Part shown: piece by piece, positions 17,223 through 26,642 of the stretch
How positions within the stretch are numbered: the stretch's first letter is position 1
Layout of the letters: each line of letters opens with the position of its first letter
Assembly: GCF_000317125.1 (NCBI RefSeq)
Contig: NC_019695.1
Span: 5,196,336-5,260,335 of the forward strand
Length of the DNA: 64,000 nt
Direction of reading: 5' to 3'
Source of the DNA: Chroococcidiopsis thermalis PCC 7203
GTDB taxonomy: Bacteria; Cyanobacteriota; Cyanobacteriia; Cyanobacteriales; Chroococcidiopsidaceae
Position numbers and translations under genes: made by a program
Notes under the pieces: model-generated
What the model saw: the letters and a program-made list of their open reading frames with translations, nothing else
Database searches by the model: none
What the model was told of the DNA's origin: nothing

Positions 17223-19514
17223 ATGAGATTGCTTAAACCTTCTGCCAAAAGAGCCGTCCTTTTCCATGTTGTCCTGGCGATCGCATGTACAGCAACAGTG
17301 GTTCTTTCTACTTTTAATGATGCTGTTAGTACGTCTGATGCTTTTCAAGTTAGGGTGAGTTCAAAACAACCTGGTAACTTATTTATTGAGTCTCAGCCAG
17401 TTGACTTAATGATTCAAGTTTCAGGAAATAAGCCTGACGTTGTAGAGTATAAGATCCGGGAGCATAATGGTTCTTGGACTAGCAATGCTAAGATTCCATT
17501 ACGATCTCAGGTCGATCCACTTAAAGGGATTCCGTTGCATCTTCAACTACCTAGTCGTGGATTGTATTACTTGACAGTTTCAGCCCGCGCAGGGCAGTCA
17601 AAAGTTGAGGCTAAAACCAGAGTTGGGGTGGTGTTCGATCCTAGTCCAGTTAACCCTGACTCTCGCTGGGGTTTGTTTACAATTCCTTATGATGGAGAAA
17701 ACGATCCTGCTAAAGCAGCCGCTTTAGCTCGCAGCCACCGACTACTGGGTGCTGCTTGGAGTCGCCTCAACTTTTGGCATTGGTCTTATGAAAATCTACA
17801 AGTTAAGCCGACCTCAGCTCAAGCGCGGGATTTAAAAATCTCTGCCTCTTCAAATCAACTTCAGCCAACAGATAAAACAGAGTCTGACAACTTTTTTCAA
17901 AAAATCGTTGCAAAAGCTGATTTTCTGAAACTGCATACTTTGTGTCCCTTGCTTAGTGCCAACAAAAATGATTCGCAGGTTTCAGTTAGTTTTAGCAAGT
18001 GGAAAGGAATAGCTCAGGCTCTGCATCGGGAAGGGATTAGCGTTATGGGCGAGTTTGCAGAAATGCCTCGCGAATTGTCTTCTCGTCCACAGGAAACCCA
18101 AGAAACAGGCGAAGGTGCAGCAGTATGGGCGCGTGTAAAGCCGAGAGACTATCAGTTATGGAATCAACTTGTGGAGAAAACTGCGCGGGAGTTTAAGCAA
18201 GAAATTCAATTTTGGGAAATCTGGAACGAACCAGATGCTAATAACTTTTGGTTAGGAACACCAGAGGAATTTGCCGAACTGATCCGGCAAACTGCCAGAG
18301 CAGTGAAATCTGCTAACCCGAAAGCTCAAATTGTTGCATCTGGTTTTACTAGTCATGGCGTGTCCTTTCTAGATCGAGTGCTAAAGCAAGGCGTAGCTCC
18401 TCTCATCGATGTCTTTTCTTTTCACACTAATGACTTAGCCCCTTATAAAGCCTTACTCTCAAAACACGGCGTGCCAGCGGAACGTCCCATCTGGGGAACG
18501 GAAGATCCAACTTTAGTTAGTCTTAGAGGGATGAAGGAAGGATATGCACGGCAATTTCATTTCTTCCACAAACGATTTGGCACGAATTACGATAGCTTTG
18601 CTGCACTTGTAGATCGCGACTTAACGCCGCTCCCAGATGGAATTACTTACTCAGTAGCGGCGCATATTATCGGTAATGCGCAGGTAGTGGAAAGCATAGA
18701 TCGCCCATCCGCGCAAATTTACGTCTTTCAAAAAGGCAACGAGGCGATCGCAACATGGAAAGTCTTACAAGCTGGTTTGAGTGGTGGAAGTGTCACATAT
18801 GCAGTAACACCTTTACCAGATAAAACTCCTCAGCTTATTGATGCCATGGGTCGCAGCAAACCCCTAAAGCTTAAGAATGGTGAGGTCACTCTACCAATCG
18901 ACCAAACGACTTTCATCCGAGATGCAAGTAAAATTAAAATAGCCAAGTACAGCCTACCGCGAGAGAAATCCGATCCTTTACAGTACGTATTTTTAGCCAA
19001 AACAGGTAAATGGACAAAGGAATGGATGTTGGCTCAACCTGGAAAGCACAATCCTCCACCTGCGAGTGACTTCTGGCAACCTTTTCTGCAAATATTTGCA
19101 AGCAGCGAACCCAGTCCAGAAGGATACTCAGTCGAGATCCCGATTAACGTGCCTAAGCCTGGACGTTACCAATTACTGTTTACGGGCATAACCACAAACT
19201 CCCTACTTGAGAAGTATCGTTGGACATCACCGTTTGCATGGAGTATTGATGGAGGTCAGAAGACACAAGTTACAGCTCCACTTAAAAGCTATTGGCGTGT
19301 CAATCGGCAGACACAAACTAAGAATGAATTGGTCAAACCAGAGGAGATGGCAGCTACGGGTGGTCCAGAACTTTATCAAGAACTTGGTGTTGTAGAGTTA
19401 TCTCAAGGTCAGCATACTTTTCGCCTTGAGTTGACCGCAGGACGGACGACTCCAGATAAACTCTATACCACTTTTTTTGAAGGTATTGTTCTCAGACCTA
19501 TTCAAGAAAACTAA
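17223..19514 (+). CDS. Secreted clan GH-A glycoside hydrolase-like protein
   Basis: The protein has 763 residues. The N-terminus (basic RLLKPSAKR, then AVLFHVVLAIACTATVVL) looks like a signal peptide or anchor, so it acts outside the inner membrane. A beta-rich region (about 40-145) comes first, then a TIM-barrel region with FWEIWNEPDANNFWLG carrying the likely acid/base Glu336 (Asn-Glu-Pro) and IWGTEDPT with the likely nucleophile Glu427, the layout of GH39/GH5-like enzymes. The C-terminal 200 residues look beta-rich and may bind glycan. It lies 120 bases after the BY-kinase gene; a hydrolase that trims the exported polymer or clears misplaced chains is the natural guess. Substrate unknown. 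Confidence 0.82.
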   Translation: MRLLKPSAKRAVLFHVVLAIACTATVVLSTFNDAVSTSDAFQVRVSSKQPGNLFIESQPVDLMIQVSGNKPDVVEYKIREHNGSWTSNAKIPLRSQVDPLKGIPLHLQLPSRGLYYLTVSARAGQSKVEAKTRVGVVFDPSPVNPDSRWGLFTIPYDGENDPAKAAALARSHRLLGAAWSRLNFWHWSYENLQVKPTSAQARDLKISASSNQLQPTDKTESDNFFQKIVAKADFLKLHTLCPLLSANKNDSQVSVSFSKWKGIAQALHREGISVMGEFAEMPRELSSRPQETQETGEGAAVWARVKPRDYQLWNQLVEKTAREFKQEIQFWEIWNEPDANNFWLGTPEEFAELIRQTARAVKSANPKAQIVASGFTSHGVSFLDRVLKQGVAPLIDVFSFHTNDLAPYKALLSKHGVPAERPIWGTEDPTLVSLRGMKEGYARQFHFFHKRFGTNYDSFAALVDRDLTPLPDGITYSVAAHIIGNAQVVESIDRPSAQIYVFQKGNEAIATWKVLQAGLSGGSVTYAVTPLPDKTPQLIDAMGRSKPLKLKNGEVTLPIDQTTFIRDASKIKIAKYSLPREKSDPLQYVFLAKTGKWTKEWMLAQPGKHNPPPASDFWQPFLQIFASSEPSPEGYSVEIPINVPKPGRYQLLFTGITTNSLLEKYRWTSPFAWSIDGGQKTQVTAPLKSYWRVNRQTQTKNELVKPEEMAATGGPELYQELGVVELSQGQHTFRLELTAGRTTPDKLYTTFFEGIVLRPIQEN

Positions 19515-19708
19515 GTTTGAGAATGAACCATTAACGAGCGATCGCCCCGCTGAAAGCTTGCACGAATCATTTAGCGATCGCCAATAGACCAATATTATCA
19601 GTTCCGATTAGCATCAAGCTGTGGATCAAATTTTTCACGACTGACGATCTTCAACACCTAATTACTAGTTACTAAACTATTCAAACCTTAGTCAAAAAAT
19701 AACAAGCC

Positions 19709-21196
19709 ATGTTATTTACAAGCCCAGAATTTGCTATTTTCTTTTTAATTACTTCTATAATTTATTACTTGCCGTTTTTTCAAAAACAGCAACCCATAAT
19801 CATCATTGCTGGAAGTTTCATTTTCTACGGATGGAACTCCTCATGGCTTACTGGATTGCTAGCGCTATCAATTAGCATTAACGCGATTGCTAGTTTTCAA
19901 ATAATCAACTTATTGAACAAACGCAAAAAACGCCTTTGGATGACTTTAGGCATAGTAGGAAACTTGCTTATTTTAGGTTTTTTTAAATACGGCATACTTA
20001 TAACTAATTTTATTACTACTACTTTTCATATATCAAATGTTTTGACCGATAGCATTATCACCTTGCTATCCGATCTACCAGTACCTATTGGTTTATCTTT
20101 TTACACATTTTTATCTATTGGTTTACTAGTCGATCTTACTAGAGAACAAAGTTTCGTTTTAAGAGGAAGTTATAGCAAAAAAATCAGTTTCAGGCATCAT
20201 CTTCTTAGCACGTCATTGTTTATGACTTTCTTTCCCAGCTTAATTTCAGGACCTATTTCAAGAGCAAGTGACTTTTATGCTCAAATTCAACCAAAATTTT
20301 TGAAGAATATACCTTGGTACGATGTTTTGCGATCGCTGATAATTGGCTATTATTTAAAAATGGTAATAGCTGACAATTTAAAGGATTACACGTACTGGAT
20401 TAGCTTTCCTTACTATCAAAGCTTAGGAACTATGACAAATATAGTTCTATTAGTTGGCTACTCAATACAGATATTTGCAGATTTTGCTGGTTACTCATTA
20501 ATAGCCATAGGTCTAGCTGCGGCTCTAGGTTATAGACTACCACAAAACTTTAATTTTCCTTATGTATCTCTCTCGCTGTCAGAATTTTGGAGACGCTGGC
20601 ACATTTCATTATCAACATGGCTAAGAGACTATTTATACTTTCCTTTGGGAGGGAATAGAAAAGGTAAAATTAGAACCTATATCAACTTGATAGTCGTTAT
20701 GACACTAGGCGGACTGTGGCATGGAGCAACATGGAACTATGCAGTATGGGGTATTTTCCACGGTTGCGGATTAGCTGTAGAAAGATTACTAGGTGTCAAC
20801 CAAACATCAAAAGAAATACAAGCTCGGTCAAATTCTTTTTGGCAGCAATTCTTATTAGATTTAATTCGTTGGTTTCTGATCTTTAGCTTTGTTTCAATAG
20901 GTTGGATATTCTTCAAATTAGTTAATTTTGATGCTGCAATAGATTTTTTCATTACTTTAACTAGAAATATTCATCAAAGGTTGTCTCTCGACCTCATCGT
21001 TCCTACTACTTTATTTGCTTTACCAGTTATTATCTCGCACTCATTTTATTTCTTAACTTATAAATATTTTTCTAATCATAAACTACTAAAAAATATTTCA
21101 TTAAAAAGTGGTATGGATTTAGTTTTAGGAATACTACTAGCACTGACTCTTCTCGATGCTGGCAGCACTGATACATTTATATACTTTCAGTTTTAG
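19709..21196 (+). CDS. MBOAT family O-acyltransferase (AlgI-like)
   Basis: A polytopic membrane protein of 495 residues with many hydrophobic segments. The family signature is clear: LSLSEFWRRWHISLSTWLRDYLYFPLGGN, then GGLWHGATWNYAVWGIFHG with His338 and His351, the conserved active-site histidines. AlgI/DltB-type enzymes pass acyl (usually acetyl) groups across the membrane for O-acylation of exopolysaccharides. The following SGNH gene begins 10 bases after its stop, matching the AlgI plus AlgJ/AlgX-like pairing in other acetylation systems. Confidence 0.94.
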   Translation: MLFTSPEFAIFFLITSIIYYLPFFQKQQPIIIIAGSFIFYGWNSSWLTGLLALSISINAIASFQIINLLNKRKKRLWMTLGIVGNLLILGFFKYGILITNFITTTFHISNVLTDSIITLLSDLPVPIGLSFYTFLSIGLLVDLTREQSFVLRGSYSKKISFRHHLLSTSLFMTFFPSLISGPISRASDFYAQIQPKFLKNIPWYDVLRSLIIGYYLKMVIADNLKDYTYWISFPYYQSLGTMTNIVLLVGYSIQIFADFAGYSLIAIGLAAALGYRLPQNFNFPYVSLSLSEFWRRWHISLSTWLRDYLYFPLGGNRKGKIRTYINLIVVMTLGGLWHGATWNYAVWGIFHGCGLAVERLLGVNQTSKEIQARSNSFWQQFLLDLIRWFLIFSFVSIGWIFFKLVNFDAAIDFFITLTRNIHQRLSLDLIVPTTLFALPVIISHSFYFLTYKYFSNHKLLKNISLKSGMDLVLGILLALTLLDAGSTDTFIYFQF

Positions 21197-21206
21197 GAGC
21201 GATCGC

Positions 21207-22121
21207 ATGTTTTTTATTTCTAACTTAAGTTTAGTAATTCGTCCGTTATTAGTTTGTATAGCTTGCCTTATTTTATATCAAAGTTCTATATTCTATGGTT
21301 TTTTACCTTCTAGTGAAGGAATCAATCAATGGCAAGCTAATATTATTAAAGCAGAAAAATATATTTACGATCGAAGCTCAACACCTATTGTTTTAGTAGG
21401 AAGTTCATTAGCAAATAATCTTCCTATTAAATATTTCAGCAATCGAGTAACTAATTTAGGTATGTCTGGAGGTTCTACCCAAACTGGCTTAGAGATTGTT
21501 AGAAGAAAAGACATAAAACCGCGTTTGTTATTAGTTGAATTAAATGATACTATCGGGCGAAAATTAGATACTAAGTTAGTCAATCCTTTATTTCATCCTT
21601 TAACATCATTTATGAAAATTCATTTTCCGATGTTTAGGCAAGAATATCGTCCTACTAGCGTTTTAATGCAGTATTTAGAAAATGAGTATAAACAAAGAAA
21701 TGCAAAAGACGTTGAACGCCAAGATGAAAAACAAGTTATTAATTCAGATTTTCGTAAAAAAATGATAGAACAGTTGGTTGAGGATCGTAATATTGAACTA
21801 GATACTCAACAAAAACAGTTGATAGTAAAAGAAGCTGAGTTTATCAAAAATCAAATTGCAGATATTCAAAAAGAAGCTGTTCGAGTTATTTTATTTGATA
21901 TACCTGGCGAACCAGTTGTTGATAATACTACAAAACAAAGGCAAATTAGAGAATTACTAAAATCGCTTTTTCCGAAAAACTCTTTTGAGTGGTTACCAGA
22001 ATTACCCGCTGGTAAATGGATAACGAGTGATGGAATTCATTTAGTCCAGTCAAATGCTAAAGAGTATGTTTCTCAACTCGATCGAGTAATTAATAAATTA
22101 CTGAATCAAAGTCACAACTAA
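21207..22121 (+). CDS. SGNH-hydrolase-like membrane-anchored protein (AlgX/DltD-like role)
   Basis: About 304 residues. The ATG at 21207 is chosen because AGGAG sits 7 bases upstream and overlaps the stop of the MBOAT gene; an earlier ATG at 21156 lies inside that gene. One N-terminal helix (LLVCIACLILYQSSIFYGFL) anchors it. PIVLVGSSLANNLP gives Ser66 as the block I nucleophile, and TSDGIHLV gives Asp275 and His278 as the DxxH pair, so an SGNH triad is in place. Paired with the MBOAT enzyme it probably transfers acetyl groups to a polymer on the outer face of the membrane. A Lys/Glu-rich stretch near 165-215 is probably a helix. Confidence 0.8.
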   Translation: MFFISNLSLVIRPLLVCIACLILYQSSIFYGFLPSSEGINQWQANIIKAEKYIYDRSSTPIVLVGSSLANNLPIKYFSNRVTNLGMSGGSTQTGLEIVRRKDIKPRLLLVELNDTIGRKLDTKLVNPLFHPLTSFMKIHFPMFRQEYRPTSVLMQYLENEYKQRNAKDVERQDEKQVINSDFRKKMIEQLVEDRNIELDTQQKQLIVKEAEFIKNQIADIQKEAVRVILFDIPGEPVVDNTTKQRQIRELLKSLFPKNSFEWLPELPAGKWITSDGIHLVQSNAKEYVSQLDRVINKLLNQSHN

Positions 22122-22208
22122 CTGATTTTTTCTGATTTTTTCTCCATTGAAACTTAGGTTTTGAAAATTTAGAATAAGGGAGTTAAAACTATTGCTGGAG
22201 ATGCGATC

Positions 22209-23042
22209 GTGCGAGCCTTAAATGTTGCTAAAAGTGCAGTAAAAAATTTTGCTTTTCACAAGTTGGGGAGATGTAATGTATGTGGAAAAATATCGTTATT
22301 CGTCTGCTTAGATGTGGATCTGGCACGCAATAATATGTACTGCATGTTTTGTCGTAGCTCGTCTAGAAAAAGACACGTTGCCAAAATCATTCTTAGTGAA
22401 GTTATTCAAAATACCCCTTCTATTTCTTGTATTCCAAAAAAACAAAGCTTAAAAATTTATAGTACTGACACGAACGATGCTTTTTATAAAGTATTAAGTA
22501 ATTATGACTCATACACATCCTCAATTTTCTCACCTAATATCAAAACAGGAACGGAAATTCATGAAAGAGTATTCTGTCAAAATTTAGAAAAATTAACTTT
22601 TGATAATGAAACTTTCGATCTTGTCATCACAGAAGATGTATTTGAACATGTAAGAGATTATCAAAGAGGATTTTCTGAAGTCAATCGAGTTTTGAAAACA
22701 GGAGGTTATCATATTTTTACTGTTCCTTGTTATTTTGATAGACCGACTCTTGTTCGCGTTGACACTTCTACGGATGAGGACGTATATCTTTTGCCTCCCG
22801 AATATCATGGAGATAAAATTCGCGGCAAGATTTTAGCCTATAGAACTTTTGGAATCGATCTTTTTCATTTCTTACACTCGCTCGGATTTGAGACAAGAGT
22901 GGATTTTTCTAATTACTCCGACCAAAAACTAGGAATTTTTAACAGCTATGTTTTTATTACTAGAAAGGTTTTTCATCATGAAAGTCTCTCTGTCGCTACG
23001 GTAGATCCTAGTTATTATCAACTTCATTCCAGCGGAAATTAA
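22209..23042 (+). CDS. SAM-dependent methyltransferase with N-terminal zinc-ribbon-like segment
   Basis: The protein has 277 residues; the GTG at 22209 has GGAG eight bases upstream. Near residue 20-55 it carries RCNVCGKISLFVCLDVD and MYCMFCRSSSRKRH, two CxxC pairs that could bind one zinc. The methyltransferase part lacks a classic GxGxG but has LTFDNETFDLVITEDVFEHVRDYQRGFSEVNRVLKTGGYHIFTVP (split here into the usual post-I motifs), typical of Methyltransf_11. Such two-domain enzymes occur in surface polysaccharide loci. It precedes the rhamnose genes by 42 bases. Substrate unknown. Confidence 0.82.
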   Translation: MRALNVAKSAVKNFAFHKLGRCNVCGKISLFVCLDVDLARNNMYCMFCRSSSRKRHVAKIILSEVIQNTPSISCIPKKQSLKIYSTDTNDAFYKVLSNYDSYTSSIFSPNIKTGTEIHERVFCQNLEKLTFDNETFDLVITEDVFEHVRDYQRGFSEVNRVLKTGGYHIFTVPCYFDRPTLVRVDTSTDEDVYLLPPEYHGDKIRGKILAYRTFGIDLFHFLHSLGFETRVDFSNYSDQKLGIFNSYVFITRKVFHHESLSVATVDPSYYQLHSSGN

Positions 23043-23084
23043 CGTAAAACTAGTCGTTTTACATCATCAACTGAGGTATATCAA

Positions 23085-24011
23085 ATGAAAGGCATTATTT
23101 TAGCTGGTGGCTCTGGAACTCGACTTTATCCTTTAACTCGTGTTGTTAGTAAGCAGTTAATGTCTGTTTACGACAAACCAATGATTTACTATCCCTTATC
23201 CATACTAATGCTAGCGGGGATTAGAGAAATATTGATTATTTCTACACCTAACGATCTACCGCTGTTTCAAGAGTTATTGAAAGATGGTAGTCAGTGGGGA
23301 TTGAAGTTTAGTTATATCGAACAGCCTAAACCTGAAGGGTTAGCGCAAGCTTTTATCTTAGGTCAAGATTTTATTCAAAACGAACCAGTTTGTCTGATTC
23401 TAGGTGATAACATTTTTCACGGACATGGGTTAAGTGAAATATTGGCTCGTGCTTCCATGCTTCGCAAAGGAGGATTAATATTTGGTTATCCAGTTAAAGA
23501 CCCGCGACAATACGGTGTAGTTGAGTTCGATCCTCGCGGACGTGCTGTCAGTATTGAAGAAAAACCTCTCATTCCTAAGTCCAAGTATGCAGTACCTGGA
23601 ATATACTTTTATGACTCTCAGGTAGTGAAAATCGCTACGAGCCTTAAGCCTTCTGCTCGTAATGAATTAGAAATTACAGATGTGAATTCAGTTTACCTTA
23701 ACCGAGGTCAGCTAAGAGTAGAGGTTTTGGGTCGAGGATATGCTTGGTTGGATACAGGTACACACGAATCGTTGCATCAGGCAGCTAACTTTATTCAAAC
23801 TTTAGAAGAACGGCAAGGACTCAAAATTGCTTGCATTGAAGAAATTGCCTATCGACAAGGATATATTGACTCAGTTCAGTTGCGCTACCTTGCTAAACCT
23901 ATGCTCAAGAGTAGTTATGGAAGATATTTGATGGAGCTTCTAGACGATGAATCTCATGTGATGACGACACTCAGCGAGCTAGAGCAGGCATTTTATGCGC
24001 TTAAAGGATAG
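23085..24011 (+). CDS. rfbA: Glucose-1-phosphate thymidylyltransferase
   Basis: First step of dTDP-L-rhamnose synthesis: dTTP plus glucose-1-phosphate gives dTDP-glucose. The protein has 308 residues; the N-terminal GxGxRLxP signature reads [23 protein letters not shown], followed by [25 protein letters not shown] with the metal-binding Asp, and [28 protein letters not shown] near 220 is another family hallmark. It is followed by rfbC and rfbD in tight order; rfbB is missing from the window. Confidence 0.96.
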   Translation: MKGIILAGGSGTRLYPLTRVVSKQLMSVYDKPMIYYPLSILMLAGIREILIISTPNDLPLFQELLKDGSQWGLKFSYIEQPKPEGLAQAFILGQDFIQNEPVCLILGDNIFHGHGLSEILARASMLRKGGLIFGYPVKDPRQYGVVEFDPRGRAVSIEEKPLIPKSKYAVPGIYFYDSQVVKIATSLKPSARNELEITDVNSVYLNRGQLRVEVLGRGYAWLDTGTHESLHQAANFIQTLEERQGLKIACIEEIAYRQGYIDSVQLRYLAKPMLKSSYGRYLMELLDDESHVMTTLSELEQAFYALKG

Positions 24012-24015
24012 AACC

Positions 24016-24561
24016 ATGAGAGTTATAGAAACTGCCATTCCTGACGTTCTCATAATTGAGCCGCACGTGTTCGGAGATAACCGAGGCTTCTTTTACGAAA
24101 GCTATAACGAAAAGGCTTTTTGGGAAAAAATCGGCATTTCAGCTCGTTTTGTCCAAGACAATCATTCTCGCTCTACCAAGAATGTATTGCGTGGTCTGCA
24201 CTATCAAATTCAGCAACCTCAAGGCAAGCTTGTAAGAGTTGTACAAGGAGCCGTATTTGATGTTGCGGTAGATTTAAGAAAGCAATCGAAGACTTTCGGT
24301 CAATGGGTAGGAGCCTTTTTAAGTGCAGAAAATAACCAGCAGCTTTGGGTTCCTAAAGGCTTTGCTCACGGGTTTATGGTACTCACTGAATACGTAGAGT
24401 TTTTATATAAAACCACAGATTATTATGCTCCACAGCACGAACGCTGTGTTTTGTGGAACGATCCCGATCTGGCGATCGCTTGGCCTCTTGAAAATGAGCC
24501 AGTTCTATCTGCCAAAGATCGAGCTGGGAAATTGCTACGAGAAGCAGAGGTATTTGCATGA
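24016..24561 (+). CDS. rfbC: dTDP-4-dehydrorhamnose 3,5-epimerase
   Basis: Third step of the dTDP-rhamnose pathway, a cupin-fold epimerase. The ATG at 24016 is preferred: AAGGA lies 7 bases upstream and the protein then begins MRVIETAIPDVLIIEPHVFGDNRGFF, the standard family N-terminus. QDNHSRSTKNVLRGLHYQ holds the catalytic His, and WVPKGFAHGFMVL follows. About 181 residues, the usual size. It starts 4 bases after rfbA and overlaps rfbD in an ATGA junction, so the three are one operon. Confidence 0.96.
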   Translation: MRVIETAIPDVLIIEPHVFGDNRGFFYESYNEKAFWEKIGISARFVQDNHSRSTKNVLRGLHYQIQQPQGKLVRVVQGAVFDVAVDLRKQSKTFGQWVGAFLSAENNQQLWVPKGFAHGFMVLTEYVEFLYKTTDYYAPQHERCVLWNDPDLAIAWPLENEPVLSAKDRAGKLLREAEVFA

Positions 24562-25472
24562 AAATTCTATTGACAGGTCTAACTGGGCAAGTAGGTTGGG
24601 AACTACAGCAGACCTTAATGCCTTTGGGTAAAGTCATCTCTACAGGACGCAGCACCAGTCAAAGAGCGCTGCAAATGGATTTGGCTCAACCAGACACTAT
24701 TCGTCGGACGCTGCGCGAAGTTAAACCCACCTTAATTGTTAACGCTGCTGCGTATACATCTGTGGACAAAGCTGAATTAGATTCGGATACAGCAATGGCA
24801 GTGAATGGAATTGCCCCTGGCATCATTGCAGAAGAAGCAAAATTACTAGGTGCAGCAGTCATTCACTATTCAACAGACTACGTGTTTGATGGTAAAAAAA
24901 GTACAGCATACACCGAGCTGGATTTACCCAACCCTCAAAATGTTTATGGTAAAACCAAACTCATAGGCGAGCAGGCTATTGAGGCAGTGGGTGGCTCGTA
25001 TTCTATCCTTCGCACTAGTTGGGTATATAGCCGACATCGGAACAATTTTCTGCTGACAATCCTGCGGCTAGCTCAGGAACGAGAGGAATTGCGAGTCGTT
25101 AACGACCAAGTTGGATCTCCCACCTGGAGTCGCTTAATTGCTGAAGCTACAGCACAAATTTTATTTCAAGCCACAAAACACAATCTATATGATTTCTTAG
25201 CTCATAAAAGTGGGATATATCACTTGAGTGCTACGGGACAAGTTAGTTGGTATGGTTTTGCTAAAGCGATTCTCGAACAAGAGCGAAAGTTTAACACGTT
25301 CAAGTTACAGAGGTTAGTCGCGATCGCCTCAGAGCAGTATTCTACACCAGCAAAGCGACCGGCTTATTCTGTATTGAACAATCAAAAGTTATCTGACACA
25401 TTCGGGATCGTATTACCAAACTGGCAAAGAACCCTACAGTTGTTACTAACTCCAGAAGCGATCGCGAGTTAA
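24558..25472 (+). CDS. rfbD: dTDP-4-dehydrorhamnose reductase
   Basis: Last step, NAD(P)H reduction giving dTDP-L-rhamnose. It has 304 residues with the glycine motif LLTGLTGQVGWELQQTL at the N-terminus, INAAAYT-like VNAAAYTSVDKAE, YSTDYVFDG carrying the catalytic Thr, and VYGKTKLIGE carrying the YxxxK pair. Later segments (ILRTSWVYS, RVVNDQVGSPTW) are RmlD hallmarks. ATG overlaps the rfbC stop (ATGA). Confidence 0.95.
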   Translation: MKILLTGLTGQVGWELQQTLMPLGKVISTGRSTSQRALQMDLAQPDTIRRTLREVKPTLIVNAAAYTSVDKAELDSDTAMAVNGIAPGIIAEEAKLLGAAVIHYSTDYVFDGKKSTAYTELDLPNPQNVYGKTKLIGEQAIEAVGGSYSILRTSWVYSRHRNNFLLTILRLAQEREELRVVNDQVGSPTWSRLIAEATAQILFQATKHNLYDFLAHKSGIYHLSATGQVSWYGFAKAILEQERKFNTFKLQRLVAIASEQYSTPAKRPAYSVLNNQKLSDTFGIVLPNWQRTLQLLLTPEAIAS

Positions 25473-25646
25473 CTGCTACAGCCCTTTCTGGTTGAGAACT
25501 ATTGAAAACTATCAGGGTGTTTTAGCATCGCGCTTCAGCTCTTAAAATGCTGACTGAATGCTAGTTTGAGATTTCACTTTTCGATCTACAGAATACCTCA
25601 AACTGAGCGATCGTCACGATACTTCACCTTAAGAACTACTCTTCCA

Positions 25647-26642
25647 ATGCTGTCAATTGTAATCCCACTTTTCAACGAAGAAGAGAATATTCCGAAGCTC
25701 TACGAGCGTATCGTTGGTGCTTCCCCTACTTGGAATTCTGCGTTTGAAGCCATCCTCGTAGATGATGGAAGTACCGATCGAACTCTTTCTCTTTTACGCA
25801 AACTCTATCAAAAAGATTCGCGTTTTAAGTATATTAGTTTTTCTCGTAACTTTGGTCATCAAACAGCTGTCAGTGCAGGTCTTCGTTATACAACTGGCGA
25901 TGTGATAGCTGTCATAGATGCTGACTTGCAAGATCCTCCTGAAGAACTTTACCGCTTTTTAGATAAGTGGCGACAAGGATATCAAGTAGTTTACGGAGTT
26001 AGAACTAAAAGAAAAGAAAATATCTTCAAACGCTCTGCTTACTACATTTTTTACCGCATACTAGCGTGGTGTTCGTCTATTAAGATCCCCTTAGATTCAG
26101 GAGATTTTTGCATTATGGATAGAACCATCGTGGATTGGTTGAATGTCATGCCCGAACGCAATCGTTTTGTCCGAGGACTGCGCTCTTGGATAGGTTATCG
26201 GCAAATTGGTATTCCCTACGAACGACATAAGCGTTTTGCTGGAGAGGTAAAATATACGTTTCAGAAACTTTTGCGTCTTGCCCTGGATGGCATGATCGAC
26301 TTCTCCTATCGACCTTTACAAGTTAGTGGCATTTTCGGTCTATTCATTTGTTTCTTTTCCTTAGTAAGTATTGTATTCTTTTTCCTGCATCGGATTTTAG
26401 GATTTAGGGTTTTCGGCTATTCTCCTCAAGATGTACCAGGCTTTACATCTTTGATTTTAGCAACTTTATTTCTTGGAGGCGCTCAACTAACAACGTTGGG
26501 ACTTTTTGGTGAGTATCTAGGGCGAATTTTTGATGAGGTGAAGCAACGTCCACTCTATATTGTCAAAGAACAGGATGGTTTTGAAACTAAAAAAGAGGCT
26601 TACAATACTGCGACACTTCTCCCAGGAGATATTAGAATTTGA
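25647..26642 (+). CDS. Membrane-anchored GT2 (dolichyl-phosphate mannosyltransferase-like)
   Basis: From the ATG at 25647 the protein begins LSIVIPLFNEEENIPKLYERI, the true GT2 start; a TTG further upstream adds a non-homologous leader and is rejected. DDGSTDRTLSLL, FSRNFGHQTAVSAGL, VIDADLQDPPEEL and the long VRTKRKENIFKRSAYYIFYRI pattern identify the DPM1/GtrB/ArnC-like class, which moves a sugar to undecaprenyl phosphate. Two C-terminal helices (about 235-260 and 275-300) anchor it. Stop and next start overlap. With the YbhN-like protein and a GT-C enzyme downstream it forms a plausible lipid-linked sugar pathway. Confidence 0.9.
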   Translation: MLSIVIPLFNEEENIPKLYERIVGASPTWNSAFEAILVDDGSTDRTLSLLRKLYQKDSRFKYISFSRNFGHQTAVSAGLRYTTGDVIAVIDADLQDPPEELYRFLDKWRQGYQVVYGVRTKRKENIFKRSAYYIFYRILAWCSSIKIPLDSGDFCIMDRTIVDWLNVMPERNRFVRGLRSWIGYRQIGIPYERHKRFAGEVKYTFQKLLRLALDGMIDFSYRPLQVSGIFGLFICFFSLVSIVFFFLHRILGFRVFGYSPQDVPGFTSLILATLFLGGAQLTTLGLFGEYLGRIFDEVKQRPLYIVKEQDGFETKKEAYNTATLLPGDIRI

